Source: Acanthaster planci
Taxonomy: Eukaryota; Echinodermata; Asteroidea; Valvatida; Acanthasteridae
Length of the DNA stretch: 64,000 nucleotides
Direction: 5' to 3'
Assembly: GCF_001949145.1 (NCBI RefSeq)
Contig: NW_019091420.1
Location: 1,162,429-1,226,428, forward strand
Part shown: positions 23,291-36,662 of the stretch, piece after piece
How the letters are laid out: every line of letters starts with the position of its first letter
Numbering within the stretch: position 1 is the first letter of the stretch
Program-made: the position numbers and the translations under genes
The notes under the pieces: model-generated
Database searches by the model: none
Told to the model about the DNA's origin: nothing
What the model saw: the letters and a program-made list of their open reading frames with translations, nothing else

Positions 23291-24929
23291 GCATCAGCAT
23301 TCTGTGCTTTTTTTTAATGAACCAGAATGTACATACTGTGTTTGAACACGTGTTTGCCGCAAATGTTCCAAACCTTTCTAAAAGATGTACACACTGCGCT
23401 TGAGGGCAGATCCAGAACTACATGTTTGGGGGCCAGACTTGTGGAAGGGGGAGAGCCAAAGAAACCTTTCATGGCCTTTTGAGAAGAGAGGTTATAATTT
23501 TAGGGCCTTTTTAAGGTTTTTGAAAAGAAAGGAAATGAAATAGCCAAAACAGCCTTTCTCTTATTATTTGGGGAAAAATGGGGCTGCTATGGTGGGGGCA
23601 TTGACCTCCATTTGTGCCCCCCCCCTCCGCACTTGGCCACACTGTATACAATTTTCCAGGCTTTATTTCTGTTCTCTAATGTTGCATGAACGGTTCTATA
23701 CAAAATCCTGAAGCAGAGGGGTCATACAACTTCAGCACTGAATGAAAGTATGACTGCATTGTTGCCATCGTCGACCTTTCCCTGTGTTAACATAGTCATT
23801 TCCATCGGGGCTCACAAGGCCTGCCTGACGTGGTTGCAGTGTTTCTTTATCAAATTAAGCCAGAAGTTTATGACGCATTTTCGCTGTGGAGACACGTCAC
23901 GAGGGAGTGGATCTTGTTCCCCCTGGGTAATTTGTTTCACATCTCGCCAATGCTGATTTCCTTCAGAATTACAAATTATGGATTACAGACGGACGCTGAC
24001 GGCCACGATTTCAACTCCTTCAGGAGTTACAGGAGAAGGGAAATGTTCTTCGTGATGGTGCATGTACAATGTAAAATACCTTGTGCATATACTTGAATAC
24101 TCTGTTACATCTCCTCAGAAAAAGGTGGATACCTATGATACTGAACCAGTACACTGACACGTATCACAGACTTGGGCTGTTAAGTCCTCATCCCTGTAAG
24201 TCCACCACAAGTCATCCTGTCTCAAACCTAGCCACAAGTTTCAAACTAATGTAACTGGGACAAAACACCCTTTTTTTTTCATCCTGTTGCTGGCGACTAT
24301 AGACTTTGGAAGGAAAAGACTTTCTGGTACACTCAATTCCAGCCCTGCAGCCCATTTCACAGACCAGCAAAAACCACTCAACTTTGCTGACCACAGAAAC
24401 TATCTGCTTATAAAAAGCAGGGTACATGTACCAGCCCAAATACCAGACACTGCTTTTCATTTTGAACAGCACACCAATCTACCAAGCAGAATTTTTTGAT
24501 TGGCAGCTCTTTGAAATTTGACCCTACCACTAAATACACCGTACATGTACGTAAAACCAGCAGAATTGAAGGGCAGATTTGGACACAAACTGCATTTATA
24601 AAGTATACTATTTATTACCAGTCAACTGATTTTTAAAAGAATGCACAGGCAAAAATACAGTCAAGCTATTTTATAACATCTCACCGTCACTCATATTTTG
24701 CCGTTACCTGCAACTTTTCCAGCGCTCATGTTCAATGGTATCTCCTACAATTATTTTATATGCCAATGGTTCTCTCCGTACTTACAAATAAAATTGGCTA
24801 TTGATAACCAGCTTTGTCACCATATGCCTCATTCCCAATAGTCGACTAGATGGATCAAACCATCCATAGTTTGGGCGGTCTTAGAGCAACTATTCTAGAC
24901 TACAGTTGTAACTCACCCAAAGATGAGAC

Positions 24930-25307
24930 GAATATTGGTTAGTCAGGTTGGCAAGGTAGTTCTTTCCTCGCCTTCCACCTCTGTGGTCCCGGGTTCGAAT
25001 CCCGGCCCGGTCCACATGTGGATTGGGTTTTCAGTCCCTATCTGACTCTGTGGGTTTTACCCAGAGTATTTCTCTGGGGTTTTCCTCCCACCTCTAAAAC
25101 TGTAACTGCTTCTTACTGTCTCCCCATTACTGATGTTGGTGAATGTGGATCGTTTGGCGGCTGCCTGAGGTGCCCTTGTATGCCATCGGCTCAACCATGT
25201 TTAAATGTATTCATTGTTCCACGCTTAATGTCTTCATTTTACAGTGCATTCGAACATTTCCATATGAAATTTGTGCTTTATAAATGAATAAATTATTATT
25301 AATTATA
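24930..25307 (+). mobile_element. tRNA-derived SINE, near full length
   Basis: The head has RNA polymerase III promoter boxes at tRNA-like spacing: a box A-like TGGCAAGGTAGT (24949-24960) and a perfect box B GGTTCGAATCC (24992-25002). A body follows with GGGTTTTCAGTCCC, TTTCTCTGGGGTTTTCCTCC and CACCTCTAAAACTG. The 3' tail (25242-25307) ends ATAAATGAATAAATTATTAT then TAATTATA. The tail is shared with the LINE fragment at 20739, which suggests the LINE machinery mobilised it. The 5' limit is approximate. Inserted antisense to the DGK gene. Confidence 0.8.
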
Positions 25308-25526
25308 AAGATACTTGTACTTTTCACAAGCACATCGTGCAGTGCATTCGGGCCATAGAAACATGTACATAAAAACCTCGATTAGATCAGATGTATGTCG
25401 TCACAAATGTGATGCCCACTTCTACCCTGCGCAGAACTGCATCGAGCACAGGCACATACATTCAGATGTAAGACGTCCATTCAGATGTCAATGTATACGT
25501 AGCATCCAGTTTATTGTGTCTATTGT

Positions 25527-25529
<3 letters not shown>

Positions 25530-25561
<32 letters not shown>
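25530..25561. repeat. (TA)n microsatellite
   Basis: About 16 TA units flanked on both sides by TTGTATTGTAT. Confidence 0.98.
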
Positions 25562-25564
<3 letters not shown>

Positions 25565-27287
25565 ATTGTATATAATTCCAAGAGACTACCGAAAGCCTGC
25601 AATGAGGACCTTGCTTGAACACAAACGGTCTCGGTTTTTATCTAGATGTCGACACAGTAATGGACTGACGGGTTTGCACCAAAGCAGCAAGCACCATCTC
25701 TCATCAGTTTGATCCCATCAAATGTCAGGAGCTTCACGCTCAATTTGCCCCACTCTGTATTCTCAAACGGTGACAACTGACAAGCAGATTCAAACAAAGA
25801 TGTTAGGAGAAGGATCAAAACTGCATTCCAAGAAAAGTGGGACAAATTTGAAGGGAAACTCTTTAGGATAATTCACTTCATGGGGAGTATTTCATGGTAA
25901 AACATGTACAAGTAGATTGCTTCATTTACTGAAGAAGTAGAGCACAGGTGCAGGCCAAAACTGAATGACAAAGGAAGGTGTCTTTAGTTTGTGTTTTACA
26001 TATTTCTGCTCTTTTTTCTTTTTTCAGTTCGCCTGTTTTTCTGTGGGCAAGAGAAGGGTAAATGAAGATTTTGAAGAACAGAAGTGGCAAAAAAATCTTC
26101 CATGCATACTTTTAAAAAATAACTTATTTACCAGTAAGACTGGGGGGGGGGGAAATCAAGCATAAGCAGCAGACTGAAAAACCTTTTACAGTGGAAGGGG
26201 ATCGTTTGTGAGGTATTTTTAAACAAACGGCTGATTTCCTCCTTTTCTTTCATTTCTTCAACTTCTTCTTTTCCTTTCTATACAGCCCTCTATCATTTCC
26301 TTGATTTTGAAACTCATGTACATATATTCATGGAAGTGCTCTGAATGGTTTGAAAATAAACTATACCTTCACCTACTGTATTCCTTTGTTTCAATTATTT
26401 TGTCAAGGGGGAGGGGGGGTAAGCAGCCCTCAACTTCCCCCTCCCCTGATGACCACGTCCCACTTCACATTGTAAACAAGCCTATGCCCCTCCCCCAACT
26501 ATACTGCCACCTGTCCACCCCTCTAATTAAACAGTCTACATAACAAACGTGATGTAACACCGATCTTGATCACTGGTGATTTTCGGTGAACTTTTGCAAT
26601 ATTAACCACTTAATTTGTTGGGATTAATGAGCCATAACGGGATCATCGCACACGGTTGCACATGTAACTTTAATGATGCTGTCTTTAAATCACTGACATT
26701 TTGGTAATATGAATTTTTTAAAATTCATATGTGACCAAGTCTTAACGGATTTTGTTTCCTTGGCAAAAAAAAAAAATTCAAAAAACCCTGGGAGAGTGAT
26801 TGATCTGAAATGAAGTCTGCCAAAGCAGCGGTATTTCCATTCAATCAGTGAGCCCGACTGGAGAACTGACGAGATTTTGACAAGAAATTTACATTTAAAT
26901 TGAAAGATTAAAGGCCCAGAAATAGGGTATCATTTTCATATCTTGGAATCTTGGAATTGAGCTCCTGTATCCAATTTAAAAGCGGGAACCTTGCCCCTCA
27001 ACCATGGTATTCCTACTGCAACAAATATATGTACAAATACATGCAAGTTTGGGCAGCAGGTATCCGTCCCGAGCAGAACCAAGAGAGGGAGCAGTTTTCC
27101 TAGCGACACAGGCTCCCATGGTGGGAACTGCACTTAGCTGGTTCACAACCGACTGTGAGATGCCTGCGCTGCGGTCACATTGCTACCAATACAGACACTA
27201 GCCACCAACATGGATATTTTCAACCAATGAGGGGGTGCTTCTGCTCGAGGTGAATACACGTATGAAGTGTGCACACTTGATACTTAC

Positions 27288-27350
27288 TGTGCTTTCTTTG
27301 GCATAATACAAGTTTCGTCCCTTCAGTTTGAAGTACCTCCTCCTCCATCT
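27288..27350 (-). CDS. Diacylglycerol kinase delta/eta-like, PH domain exon 2 of 4
   Basis: Twenty-one codons (RWRRRYFKLKGRNLYYAKES then T) lie between a TCTTTGCAG acceptor and an ACA/GTAAGT donor, phase 0 on both sides. The RWxxRYFKLxGRxLYYAK pattern forms beta strands 2 and 3 of the PH fold in type II DGKs. The basic run RWRRR is where the family binds acidic phospholipid headgroups, and it has more arginine here than the vertebrate RWKKR version. It follows the SFQ end of the previous exon without a gap, as in vertebrate DGK delta/eta. Fourteen kilobases of intron separate it from that exon. Confidence 0.95.
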
Positions 27351-28353
27351 CTGCAAAGACAAGAGAAGAAAAGTGAGGACCTACCTCTGAGACCCTAACA
27401 TATCCAAAATGTTCAAGAGAGGGCTCACTCTGGGAGTTTTCAGCATCAGGTGGCTAAATACCTTTTGTAAAAAAATCAAAGTGGTCACAACAAATACGAG
27501 TATGCTTACAATGCCAAAATCAATTCCACACCATGCATTTTTCCTCTAAATAAATTCATTTTGTATTCTGTGACCTCCTTTGCCGATCAGAACGATGTAA
27601 TGGGTGAACTAGTCCACCAAATTTTCAATTTCTGTCAGTTTTTTCACAATATTTATCTTTTAAATGTGAGATGGTAATATCTGCCCAAAGAAGGCGGAGG
27701 TGGTCACTAAAGTGTTAGATGTGGGTGTCTTGCATTGGAAAAGGTATAGAAATGCTGGTTCATTATTCTGCTTTTAAACAGTACTAATAATTTTCATGGA
27801 GAAACTTCAGAAAACATTCTAAATGAATGGCGGCAATTTAAAATACAGAATACCACCTAGAAACCACCACAAAGAGGCCACTACACACAGTGCATTATGG
27901 GTGAACAGTTGATGTCTGCCATCACTAACAAGGGTTTCCCTTCCATGAGGACTCGACAGGTTCACTGTCTGTCGGACGTATGAGATTTACATGTACATGT
28001 AAATTGGAACTAGCTCTGTGTGAATGATGACGGCTGCACAGGTACGAGGCTCCAAAGTGAATTGCATTTTACAACACCACAGATTAGGTAATTACACAAC
28101 AGGAAAACTTGAGCAAGATGTCAATAATTTTATGAAGTTGAAAATTGGCCTCTCCAGGGCAACTGGTTGGTGTTGCTGGCCAACATGTACATACTGCACG
28201 TACGTTATTCCCTTCTGACAGGAATTGTACATCATGCAGGTATGTACATTGCAAGAGGTCATACCTAGGAAATGACCTCCATAAGACTAACACTCACAGC
28301 AGTCCTCAGTAAAAAGGAACAAGTCAATACTAATTTAAAGTGCTACAAAATAT

Positions 28354-28437
28354 GACCAGTCCTTGGACATATGACAAGTCCTCAGACACAGCCCATAGAA
28401 CAAGTCCTCAGACATGGGGCAAATCCTTCGAACATCT
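28354..28437 (+). repeat. Short degenerate minisatellite
   Basis: ACAAGTCCTCAGACA occurs exactly at 28374-28388 and 28400-28414. Degraded relatives lie before (ACCAGTCCTTGGACA) and after (CAAATCCTTCGAACA). Confidence 0.7.
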
Positions 28438-29460
28438 CTCCTCCGACACCATTCCTGGCTGACAAATGCACTGAACTCGGAATACATGTAGCTATGTGAA
28501 ACTTCAAAGTGGTGCCTCAGAACAGTGCCCTCTGTTCCATGGGGACCTTTTCATATTAAGAAGCTTCAAGCCAAATGCAGCCAAAGTGAATGCACAAAAG
28601 TGTGACAAAAGCCATCTGACAGAATTGTTCCATTAGCTACAACAGACCTGATTGGCCATTACACACCCACATGACCTTCTGGCTCCAATGTTATCCCACC
28701 TAGAAGGCCCACATTGCTCCCTGCATGCATTTCATCATCACCGTGATTATTAAGTCTCACTTTTAATATTCATACCAAGTAAGTGATGGTTATTTTGCAC
28801 CTACGACATCAAAATTCATGTCTTTTTCAAACAAAAACACAATCATTAAAAATTGAAAGAAAAGACTTGACTATTGTAGTCCGATAACTCCCCAACATGC
28901 AGTCAAAATTATTTTGTGGGTAATGGAAGCCAAACTTTAATAGCTAAATAATCCAAATTCAGTGTGCATCTTTCAGGTTGCAAGTGACAAATTGATTGAC
29001 AACAATACTCTGTGCCAGATTCTAGCCCAATGATGTGAGTGTGCAGTCCACACAGAGCCCTCTGTTGAGCAAAGCAAATCTATCCAAAGGCACCCTCACA
29101 ATGGTGGGCAGAAAATGGTTTGCTGCCCTCTGTTGATTCAACTAATGCATGTAAAGGTTGCAGGCTCGTGGCTTTCGCTGTAGCAAGATGACTTGATTGA
29201 AAACAATATTCCAATTTCTACATACTATTATGGATCTGTAAACAGTACTAAAAGACAGTTGAACATTCTGCTACATTACATTGGATAAAAGCATGTGCTG
29301 AAATCCCTTTATTTCCAGTTGCAACAGTATGAAAGGACTGAGCAATTTCTTGCTGCCTGTGAAGCCAGTCTTTACAGGTACGTGTACCTCCCAAGCTAAT
29401 GCAGAGCCCCAAAAATACAGTACTCCAGGGTGGAGAGGAGGCAGTTGAAGCATGGTTGGA

Positions 29461-29535
29461 GGTAAAGTGGCTTGCCCAAGGACACAACACATGGCCTACA
29501 GCTAGACTCTGACCCCTGACCCTTTGATCATGAGT
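29461..29535 (-). repeat. SINE-like fragment sharing a 42-bp block with 41234-41275
   Basis: Read on the minus strand this contains TTGGGCAAGCCACTTTACC, a phrase common in tRNA-derived SINEs. The 42 bp at 29461-29502 align without gaps to 41234-41275, 34 of 42 bases identical by eye. The neighbouring GGTCAGGGGTCAGAGTCTA could be a worn box B. Confidence 0.5.
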
Positions 29536-32500
29536 TAAAAGTAACTTAGAATTATTCCATCTTGTATGCTACTGCTGAAATGAAAACCGTCCCGGTATAT
29601 GTTGAAAATTCAAATTCCAACAGATTTCTCTATTCGTTCACCCAAACGCTGCTATCGAGTGTGTACATCATACGGTAGACCAGGAGAAGTCTCACAACTG
29701 CAGGCATTCACTGAAGCCAAAGATTAGTTACTGTTGTGAATGTCATGTTCACTTTCCGTTAACAAGAGGACAGAAGCTATGGGTATTTTCCATCCATGTC
29801 TGACACCGGGCCCCCCAAAATAACAAATTCACCAAAAAAAAAAAAAGTAACAACAAAGACTGCTTTGTGCTTTCGGAACTTCCATTAGAGATATATGTAC
29901 ACACGGCATGTCGATAAAATGAAAACATTAAGCTCTTGGACAAAATAATGGTAAAGCACACCGTTAGGACAAACACAATCATGACGAACCTCCTTGATCA
30001 TGTCCTGTGTTATGCACGTATGAATATGAAATCGGCAGTGACACTTCCTTTCAGGAATAGAAATGTTTCTGCGCCAAACAAAAATACATGTATACATAGA
30101 AAGAGAAACAAGAAGTGGCTTGTGGCAGGGAAATTATTAAATGAGACAAATGTCAAGTGAGGGTATCCTTACAGGATAGCTGTGATAGAATTGTTAGCAC
30201 AAACCTCCAACTGCACCCTACCTTATGTGTCTCACTTAATTCACATTCTTTTATAGTTTTTGTTTCACTTCTTCAAAGAGTGTTTCACTGGCTTTTTGGT
30301 TTTCACGCTGATGAGTACATGTATATTATTCATGAGCAAAATTGAGACACTCTACAAAGTCTTTGTGCACAACAAGTTCTGCATGTTAAAAAAATTGTGT
30401 AGGCTTAAATTTGTTCTTTTTTTTCTGTGTTTCACCGTTGTGTAAACTTGTACTCAGCATTAGGCGAGAAATCAACCCTTTCTCAAACTTGTTTAAAAAA
30501 CTTGAGTAAATTCTGGGTTTACTACTTGAACAGAAAGAATCCGGCATGCACTGATTCATGTTTCCCTGAATGACATCACGGCATAATGCAGGACCCTCAG
30601 TTATGCAGTAAAGCACGGACATTTTTTCAAAATGTAGACAGTGCACCCTTAAATTTACATTAAACCTAACAGAGGTGTCAAATAGTTTTCGTACAGTAAA
30701 ATTCACTGCATCCGCACTTTCAGTTTCAAGATTGGGGAGGTGGGATTCCAGACTTGATCCTTGCCAAGCGAGCTGTGAATTACATAAATACACAGCAAGA
30801 TTTACAAATTATGTCCACTTGGCCTAATGCAGCCAAACAGATTTTGCTCTCTGGAGAAAACTTTGCGAAGGATATCAAAGCTAAAAAATTCAAATCAATG
30901 ACTGCTTTCTTTGAACAATCTATAACTTTCTCAAATTCAAAGGGACAAGCCTCCTTTTTTTTAACCAGGTAACTGAGAGAGATTCTTTTCATGTAGAAGC
31001 GAAGGACACACTTCATACGCATATGATATCCAACATATGCAAACCAGATGGTTTATATTTGTGTTATTATGGGAGTCCGCCTTTGAAAATAATCCTTTTT
31101 ATTTCCACACATGTCTGAACTATCAAAATAAAGTTGGGCAGGAAGAAAGAGCACCGTTATGAATGCGTCGGGAGAAAAATTAGGGAGAATGGTAATAGCA
31201 CATGTTCGCTATCCAGCAGGCAAATTTTGGTTTCTGTTTTGCTGGTTCTGTTGGGTTGCAAATGAAGGTACATGTAGATGCATTTGAGATTGCTTTTTAA
31301 CAAGTCCCTTGGCATTTGGGGGCTCCATATATTTTCTGTAAAACTTGAAAGTCTGGCTTAATCTCAAACTCACTGCCATGCTATCCGTGAAGAAACCAAA
31401 CATTTCAGATGATTCTTACATATGTATGGTTTCAACCACAGAACACAGTTTTCAAAGATCTGTTTCAGCTTGATAATACTTCTCCTGTTCAGGGAAACCA
31501 CATACACTGACTGGAAAAAAGTACACAAGTGTTGGCCTTCTTATTAATTAATTTAGGTGAAAAGTTTAAAATCTCCAACACGTGACAAGATTAAAAAACT
31601 AAAATTAAAACCTAAACTTTAGAATAAAGTGGAAGGACGACACAGAAAACCAATGGCAAGTTGTCCACCAAAAATTGAACAGTCCTGAGTTATCAAAAGA
31701 AGTAAACAGTTGACAAATATTGGTTGAAACGTTCACAAGATTTGGCAAACTTCACAAATGTTTGCTTACTACTTTAAATGTGTATCACATGAATGCCAGG
31801 GGTCAGGTTTTAAATTAGATATTCCCAAATCACGACACATGCGGAAAGTATCAAACACGAGCCAGGAAGAAATGTGACGCCAGCGTTGATATGTACGTCA
31901 GACAACTTGTTTTGAGACCAGCGCACATTCTCTTTGTACTGTTCAGCTTACCAATCTTACACAGGAGCCCATACACACTGATGATGTTGCTTCAAGGGAT
32001 AAGTGCACCCATACTCGTACCGAAATCTACCTTTTGGGCCATTAATATGTGCAGCAGTGCGACAAGTGCGCTAATGTTGACACGTCGGCAAGCTGCCAAT
32101 GAAATCATGATAAATACAAATGGTCCAAACCCGCTCATCAGCCAAATCTGCATTTGATCTAGAGCAGGGAGGTACACGCAGGTATGTGTACATGCACACT
32201 TCTGTATACAACTGTACCAAGGGCTTAAAGGCAGTGTACATGATTTGCAAGATCTTGAAAGCGGGACTGTCAAATTATCTTGAAATGTCGTGCTGTAAAG
32301 TAAGTAAACACTAATGACAGTGTCAGGCAATCTGTAAAATCTTTCCGTCAGAAATGCTGTCATTTTTTGAGAAAAAGAGAAATTTTACGTCAGCCGTCCA
32401 GATGATCTCTGGAAAACATAATTCATCCAAATACCGTGCAACCGTTAACTGGCTCAACGAAAACGTGCTTGATGCATTGCGCTGTTGGAGGAATCTATAT

Positions 32501-33981
32501 TAACGGGTAAGATGCAAACTGCCAACATGCCTTCGGTATGCCCAAACTCATTGTTAACTGATCAAACAGATACACACAAATTAACTTAAAGCCCCTCATG
32601 GAGAATTTGGATTGGTTTGAAATTACTGTAAAGTTTCTTTATGAAACATGAGGAGTTATACACAAGTCCCTGGGAAAGGTATCATACTGCAACTGCTTTG
32701 AATCCACCAGGAAAACAAATTATACACTCAGGGACCATCTTCCCCTACCACCCCCTTGCTATTCAGTCTCAGCTACTGCGATACTACGGTAAGGGAACAT
32801 GTACTGTACCAATAACTCCTCGCTATTAACTTTCACCACCAGACGTGATACATGTACATATACGGTGCCTTTAATAAAAAAAAGTAATGCTCCGTGCAAA
32901 TACTCTGCGCTGGGGGAATGAAGCCAGTGCTAAATTGAGCAGAAATTGGATTACCTCAGAGATAACCTACATAACAGCCTGGACATGTATTCCCTACATG
33001 CAGTAGATGTGTTCCCTTTGCCTGAGCCTTAATAAAGCCTTAATGGGTTGACCTTGAGGGACTGCGTGGAAAGAACGACATAATTTAATATATACAGCCC
33101 CAGCTGGTAAATAGGGGGGAAAAACATCATTTATGATGTAATTTTTCTTTCCCTCGTTAATGCTGTCCTCTTCCAGGGCCTGTGACCCCCTCCCCCAAAA
33201 TACCGGTAACTGAATTGAAAGTGAAAGCTTCAAGAAATCAGGATGCCTTCGCAATTTTTAGATTGATTTGGTACCTCGGCTCCTTGATAGCATTCAAGGA
33301 ATAATTTAAAAAAAAACAGTCAGCATCAAAAAGGGACAACTTCTGTCCTCTTCTCTATTGACAAACATCCAACTACAGTAGATACACGTATTATACCAGA
33401 AAATGCATTTTCATCAACATGCACTCGGAAACCCAAAAAAGATGTCGGCCAACACAATCTGGGCATATGCAAGTAATATACCTTTCTCGTTACGAACCAG
33501 TACAATGTCAGCAAAGGGCACAATGTTGACCAATGAATTTTTCCCATGTTACGCATTCATTCAATACATGCTTCCCTGGGGGGGGGTGAGGGGAAGCAGT
33601 GGGGCACTGCAAGAGATCTTGAGTTGTGCAAGATGACATCTATACGGATTTCATGAAAAAATGGAACACTCGGGAAAAACAACACTGGCCCCCTGCAGGT
33701 TTGGAGGCAACGCAATAATCAAAATGGTGCCCTTGTCACACTGAAGTACAGCATCCAACCAGACTCAAGACACATACATCCTAAGTTCACGCAGACCCAA
33801 TTTTGGCTCTCTCCACCTTTTAGAAGGCGGTACTGCCCAATGACGACATCCAAGGCTGTGCGAGCGACCACCGCAATGAAATATGACACCCGTAATGCGA
33901 TACTGTCCATCACCATTCGATCCCATCTCCCCGAGTCAGTGAACTCATATTTTTTTCTCGGAAGGCGAGCTACCGCAGAGA

Positions 33982-34047
33982 AGCTGGTGCACAGCTCTTC
34001 CCCTTAGAGATGGCAGCTGGTGCTCAGCTCTTCCCCTTGGAGATGGT
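33982..34047. repeat. Two-copy tandem duplication, 33-bp unit
   Basis: Unit AGCTGGTGCACAGCTCTTCC plus CCTTAGAGATGGC, then a second copy with three visible changes. Exactly two units. Confidence 0.9.
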
Positions 34048-36556
34048 AAGCTTGGTCGCACAGATCCTGCAGTTCATCACCCGGTCATCCAAACACAATT
34101 AAAAAAAAAAAACAAGCCTGGCCAAGTCAAATATGAAATGTGTCAGATCTCCCGGCTTATTCTGTAAAGCACAATGTATACTGCAACACTTAATTTTTTT
34201 AACAATGCACTCGTCCCTCTTGTATAAAAAAGAAAGCGATAAGAATTTGTTTGTGCAGACTTCATCATCTTATACAAAGTTCGGGCACTGAATGAAATGG
34301 CAATTCAATAGGCTGAATGTTATGGGGAGAGCCCTGGGGGGAGAATTTTATGAGACAGAAAGAGAAGGGGGTATTTTCACCGGAAATTGAAGGGCTCCAT
34401 TTGTGAGGGGGGGGATGACTGTAACTACAGTAGGGACACACTTTCAGACTGAAACGGCAAGTCGCCTCCTGAGAGGTGGAGGTGAATAGCTTGTGAGAGA
34501 ATGAAAACATCCTTTCTGAATGGCGAAATTGTCTGTGGTGATACCAGTGAGCAGTAAATGAATAAATTTTGGAAACAGGAAGGCAGAAATGTCAGTCAAT
34601 ATCCCTTTTTCCTCCTCTTTTTTGTTTTACAGGGGGGTGGGGAGATTTGTTTTGTTTTCTTTAGGAGGGCAATTTATGTTTTGGGGGTTTGGGGCTGTAT
34701 ATGGTCACATGCACCCAAAGAAGTTCAATAATATTAAATTATATTTTTTGTTGGTTTTTGTATGAAATATATTTCAAGTGGATGTTATTCAGTTCAGTTC
34801 AATTAACTTCAATTTTTTTTCAGGCGAAACAAAGCGTTCAACAAAAGTTAGGCACCCTCACTACAGCAATGACTTAAGTACAAAGTGATGCCTGCTGGGC
34901 ACATCCATGTTTGTGGACAAATGTACCAGTATGGAAAACTCAAAATGTTGTACAGCCTTCTATGTCTGTGTTCGGAAATGATGCGTCAATAAAGCCGATA
35001 TGCAAAAAACCTAAACGCAAAAATCTAAACGCAAATTCAGTAAATGAACATTTAGTTTTGCTCAGCGTTCGCGTTAACAACACAAACGCGAATGTGCTGA
35101 ACATAATTTTGCATGCTTTTTTTCAATCGGATTTATCGGTACACCATGCGCACTGTATTCAAAGTACACAATTCAATATTCATTCTGTGCGATTTTGAAT
35201 GTTCGACAGGCATGCACATGGATTCAAAACATCCACACCCAGGACGACGTCAAATTTTTCCTCACAGAGGATGAGAAATCTGCGCTCTAGTAATTTCATG
35301 TAGCTCTATGGGCAGGCTCTATTATGAGCAATGGCACTAGAGGGCATATCGTAACCTGTCCAGAACTTCAACATATTTTTTTCTTTGCTTGAGGGGGAAA
35401 AAAGATGCATAAGAAACATCTGCCGCTCAACAAAGATCCCTAATCCAGTTATTTTGGCAAAGCTCTTATCTCTTTCATTACCCGGAAGGAGATTCACCAT
35501 TTGAACGGCTGCTTTCCAGCACTTCGTCTTTGCAAGGTACTGTACATGTACAAGGCCAATTGAACTGGATGTACCAAAAAAAAAAATAAATAAATACCAC
35601 CTACGGACAAAATCCTTTGCAAAAAAACATAAGAATTTATAGGGATCGTGTAGTTGTCTTTCTGGGACAAGTACGCACAGGGCCAAAAAAAGATGTGATG
35701 AATTGTGTTATATCCCTTACTGGTGCAGTATGCATTCACCAGCTGAACAGTGATTGCCACTAATTCTAAAAACCTAAAGCCACACGTACTGTATGTATTT
35801 TGCTGTGTCACAGTTCCCTTGCCAAGGGTTCCGCAATGCACGACCCTGCATTTCTGTGAAATACCGATAAATTAAAATATCAATCTAAAGGCACTGCTTG
35901 GATGCAAACATAACACCTAATTAAACTTTTCTCATCGAGGGCCTGGTGAAAAGTCCTGCTTCTCACAAAGATGGCTTCCGTGTTATAGTGAAAAAGGTCT
36001 TTGCAAGTAGAGATGAGTACCTGCCGTGGTTTGGTCAGTGATCAAGTAAATTATCCTTGTTCTTGCTTATGCTCCATTTAATCACGTTATACACACCCAT
36101 GTTGGTGCTCCTTACATGTACAATGTACATGTTCCTTTGTTTTCGTTTGATTTAGAAAAATCTTTGAAAATACTCCTTTTTCTTGAACTGTGAACACCAT
36201 TCCAAGCTGGAGATTTGATGATTTCCAGGAATGTTTCTCCTCATGAGGCGACGGAAAACCCTAACCCCAACATGCCTCTAAACCTGTTTTCCAGAAAGAG
36301 GGTTACATGTACATGTACCTTGCATGGACCCTGCTTAGTCCACACACAGGGTTCTCACAACATGCACTATGAGGACCTCTTCTGTCCATGAGTCCAAACT
36401 ACATGTATATTTTTACAGGTACAAGAACAAGCACCAAAAGGCCCACGATATGAATCTTACTTGTTAACAGATTTTGTTTGATGGTCAACTCCGGTACGTG
36501 CATTGTATTAAAGCAAGCAGGTTTTTTTGGGGGGGGCTCCAAAATTTACTATGCTC

Positions 36557-36662
36557 CTGACAAATGAGGGTGCTGTTTAATACTATGATGACATTTCAGG
36601 AAGACACTGTTCATTGGGGAAGGGAAGGGCGTTGTTGTTCAAAGTGTGAAACCAAAATCTGC
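36557..36662 (+). repeat. Dispersed repeat, copy B (pair with 16626-16720)
   Basis: This carries CTGACAAATGAGGGTGCT, ATTTCAGGAAGACACTGTTC and TTCAAAGTGTGAAACCAAAA in the same order and strand as copy A. Similarity fades on both sides. Confidence 0.6.

Larger units (their letters stand above)
22601..27287 (-). other. 4.7-kb PH intron with SINE insertion
   Basis: Phase 0 intron. It contains a possible repeat at 23040-23290, the tRNA-derived SINE at 24930-25307, an AT microsatellite (25530-25561), and C/G homopolymer tracts near 23618 and 26143. No additional exon was recognised. Confidence 0.85.

Noticed and set aside
23750-24096. Plus-strand frames of 68 and 88 codons in moderately GC-rich sequence
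   Set aside because: No domain, no consistent splice borders, and overlapping alternative frames are equally open.
24949-25010. A functional tRNA gene
   Set aside because: Box A and box B are present but the acceptor and anticodon arms do not pair as a tRNA, and the sequence continues into a SINE body and tail.
28528-29135. GCCCTCTGTTGA words at about 29058 and 29124 (related word at 28528)
   Set aside because: Too short and too few to define a repeat element; left unannotated.
31891-32363. Overlapping hydrophobic frames on both strands, vaguely receptor-like
   Set aside because: No transmembrane receptor motif, no splice-site framing and overlapping frames on both strands; hydrophobicity here follows base composition.
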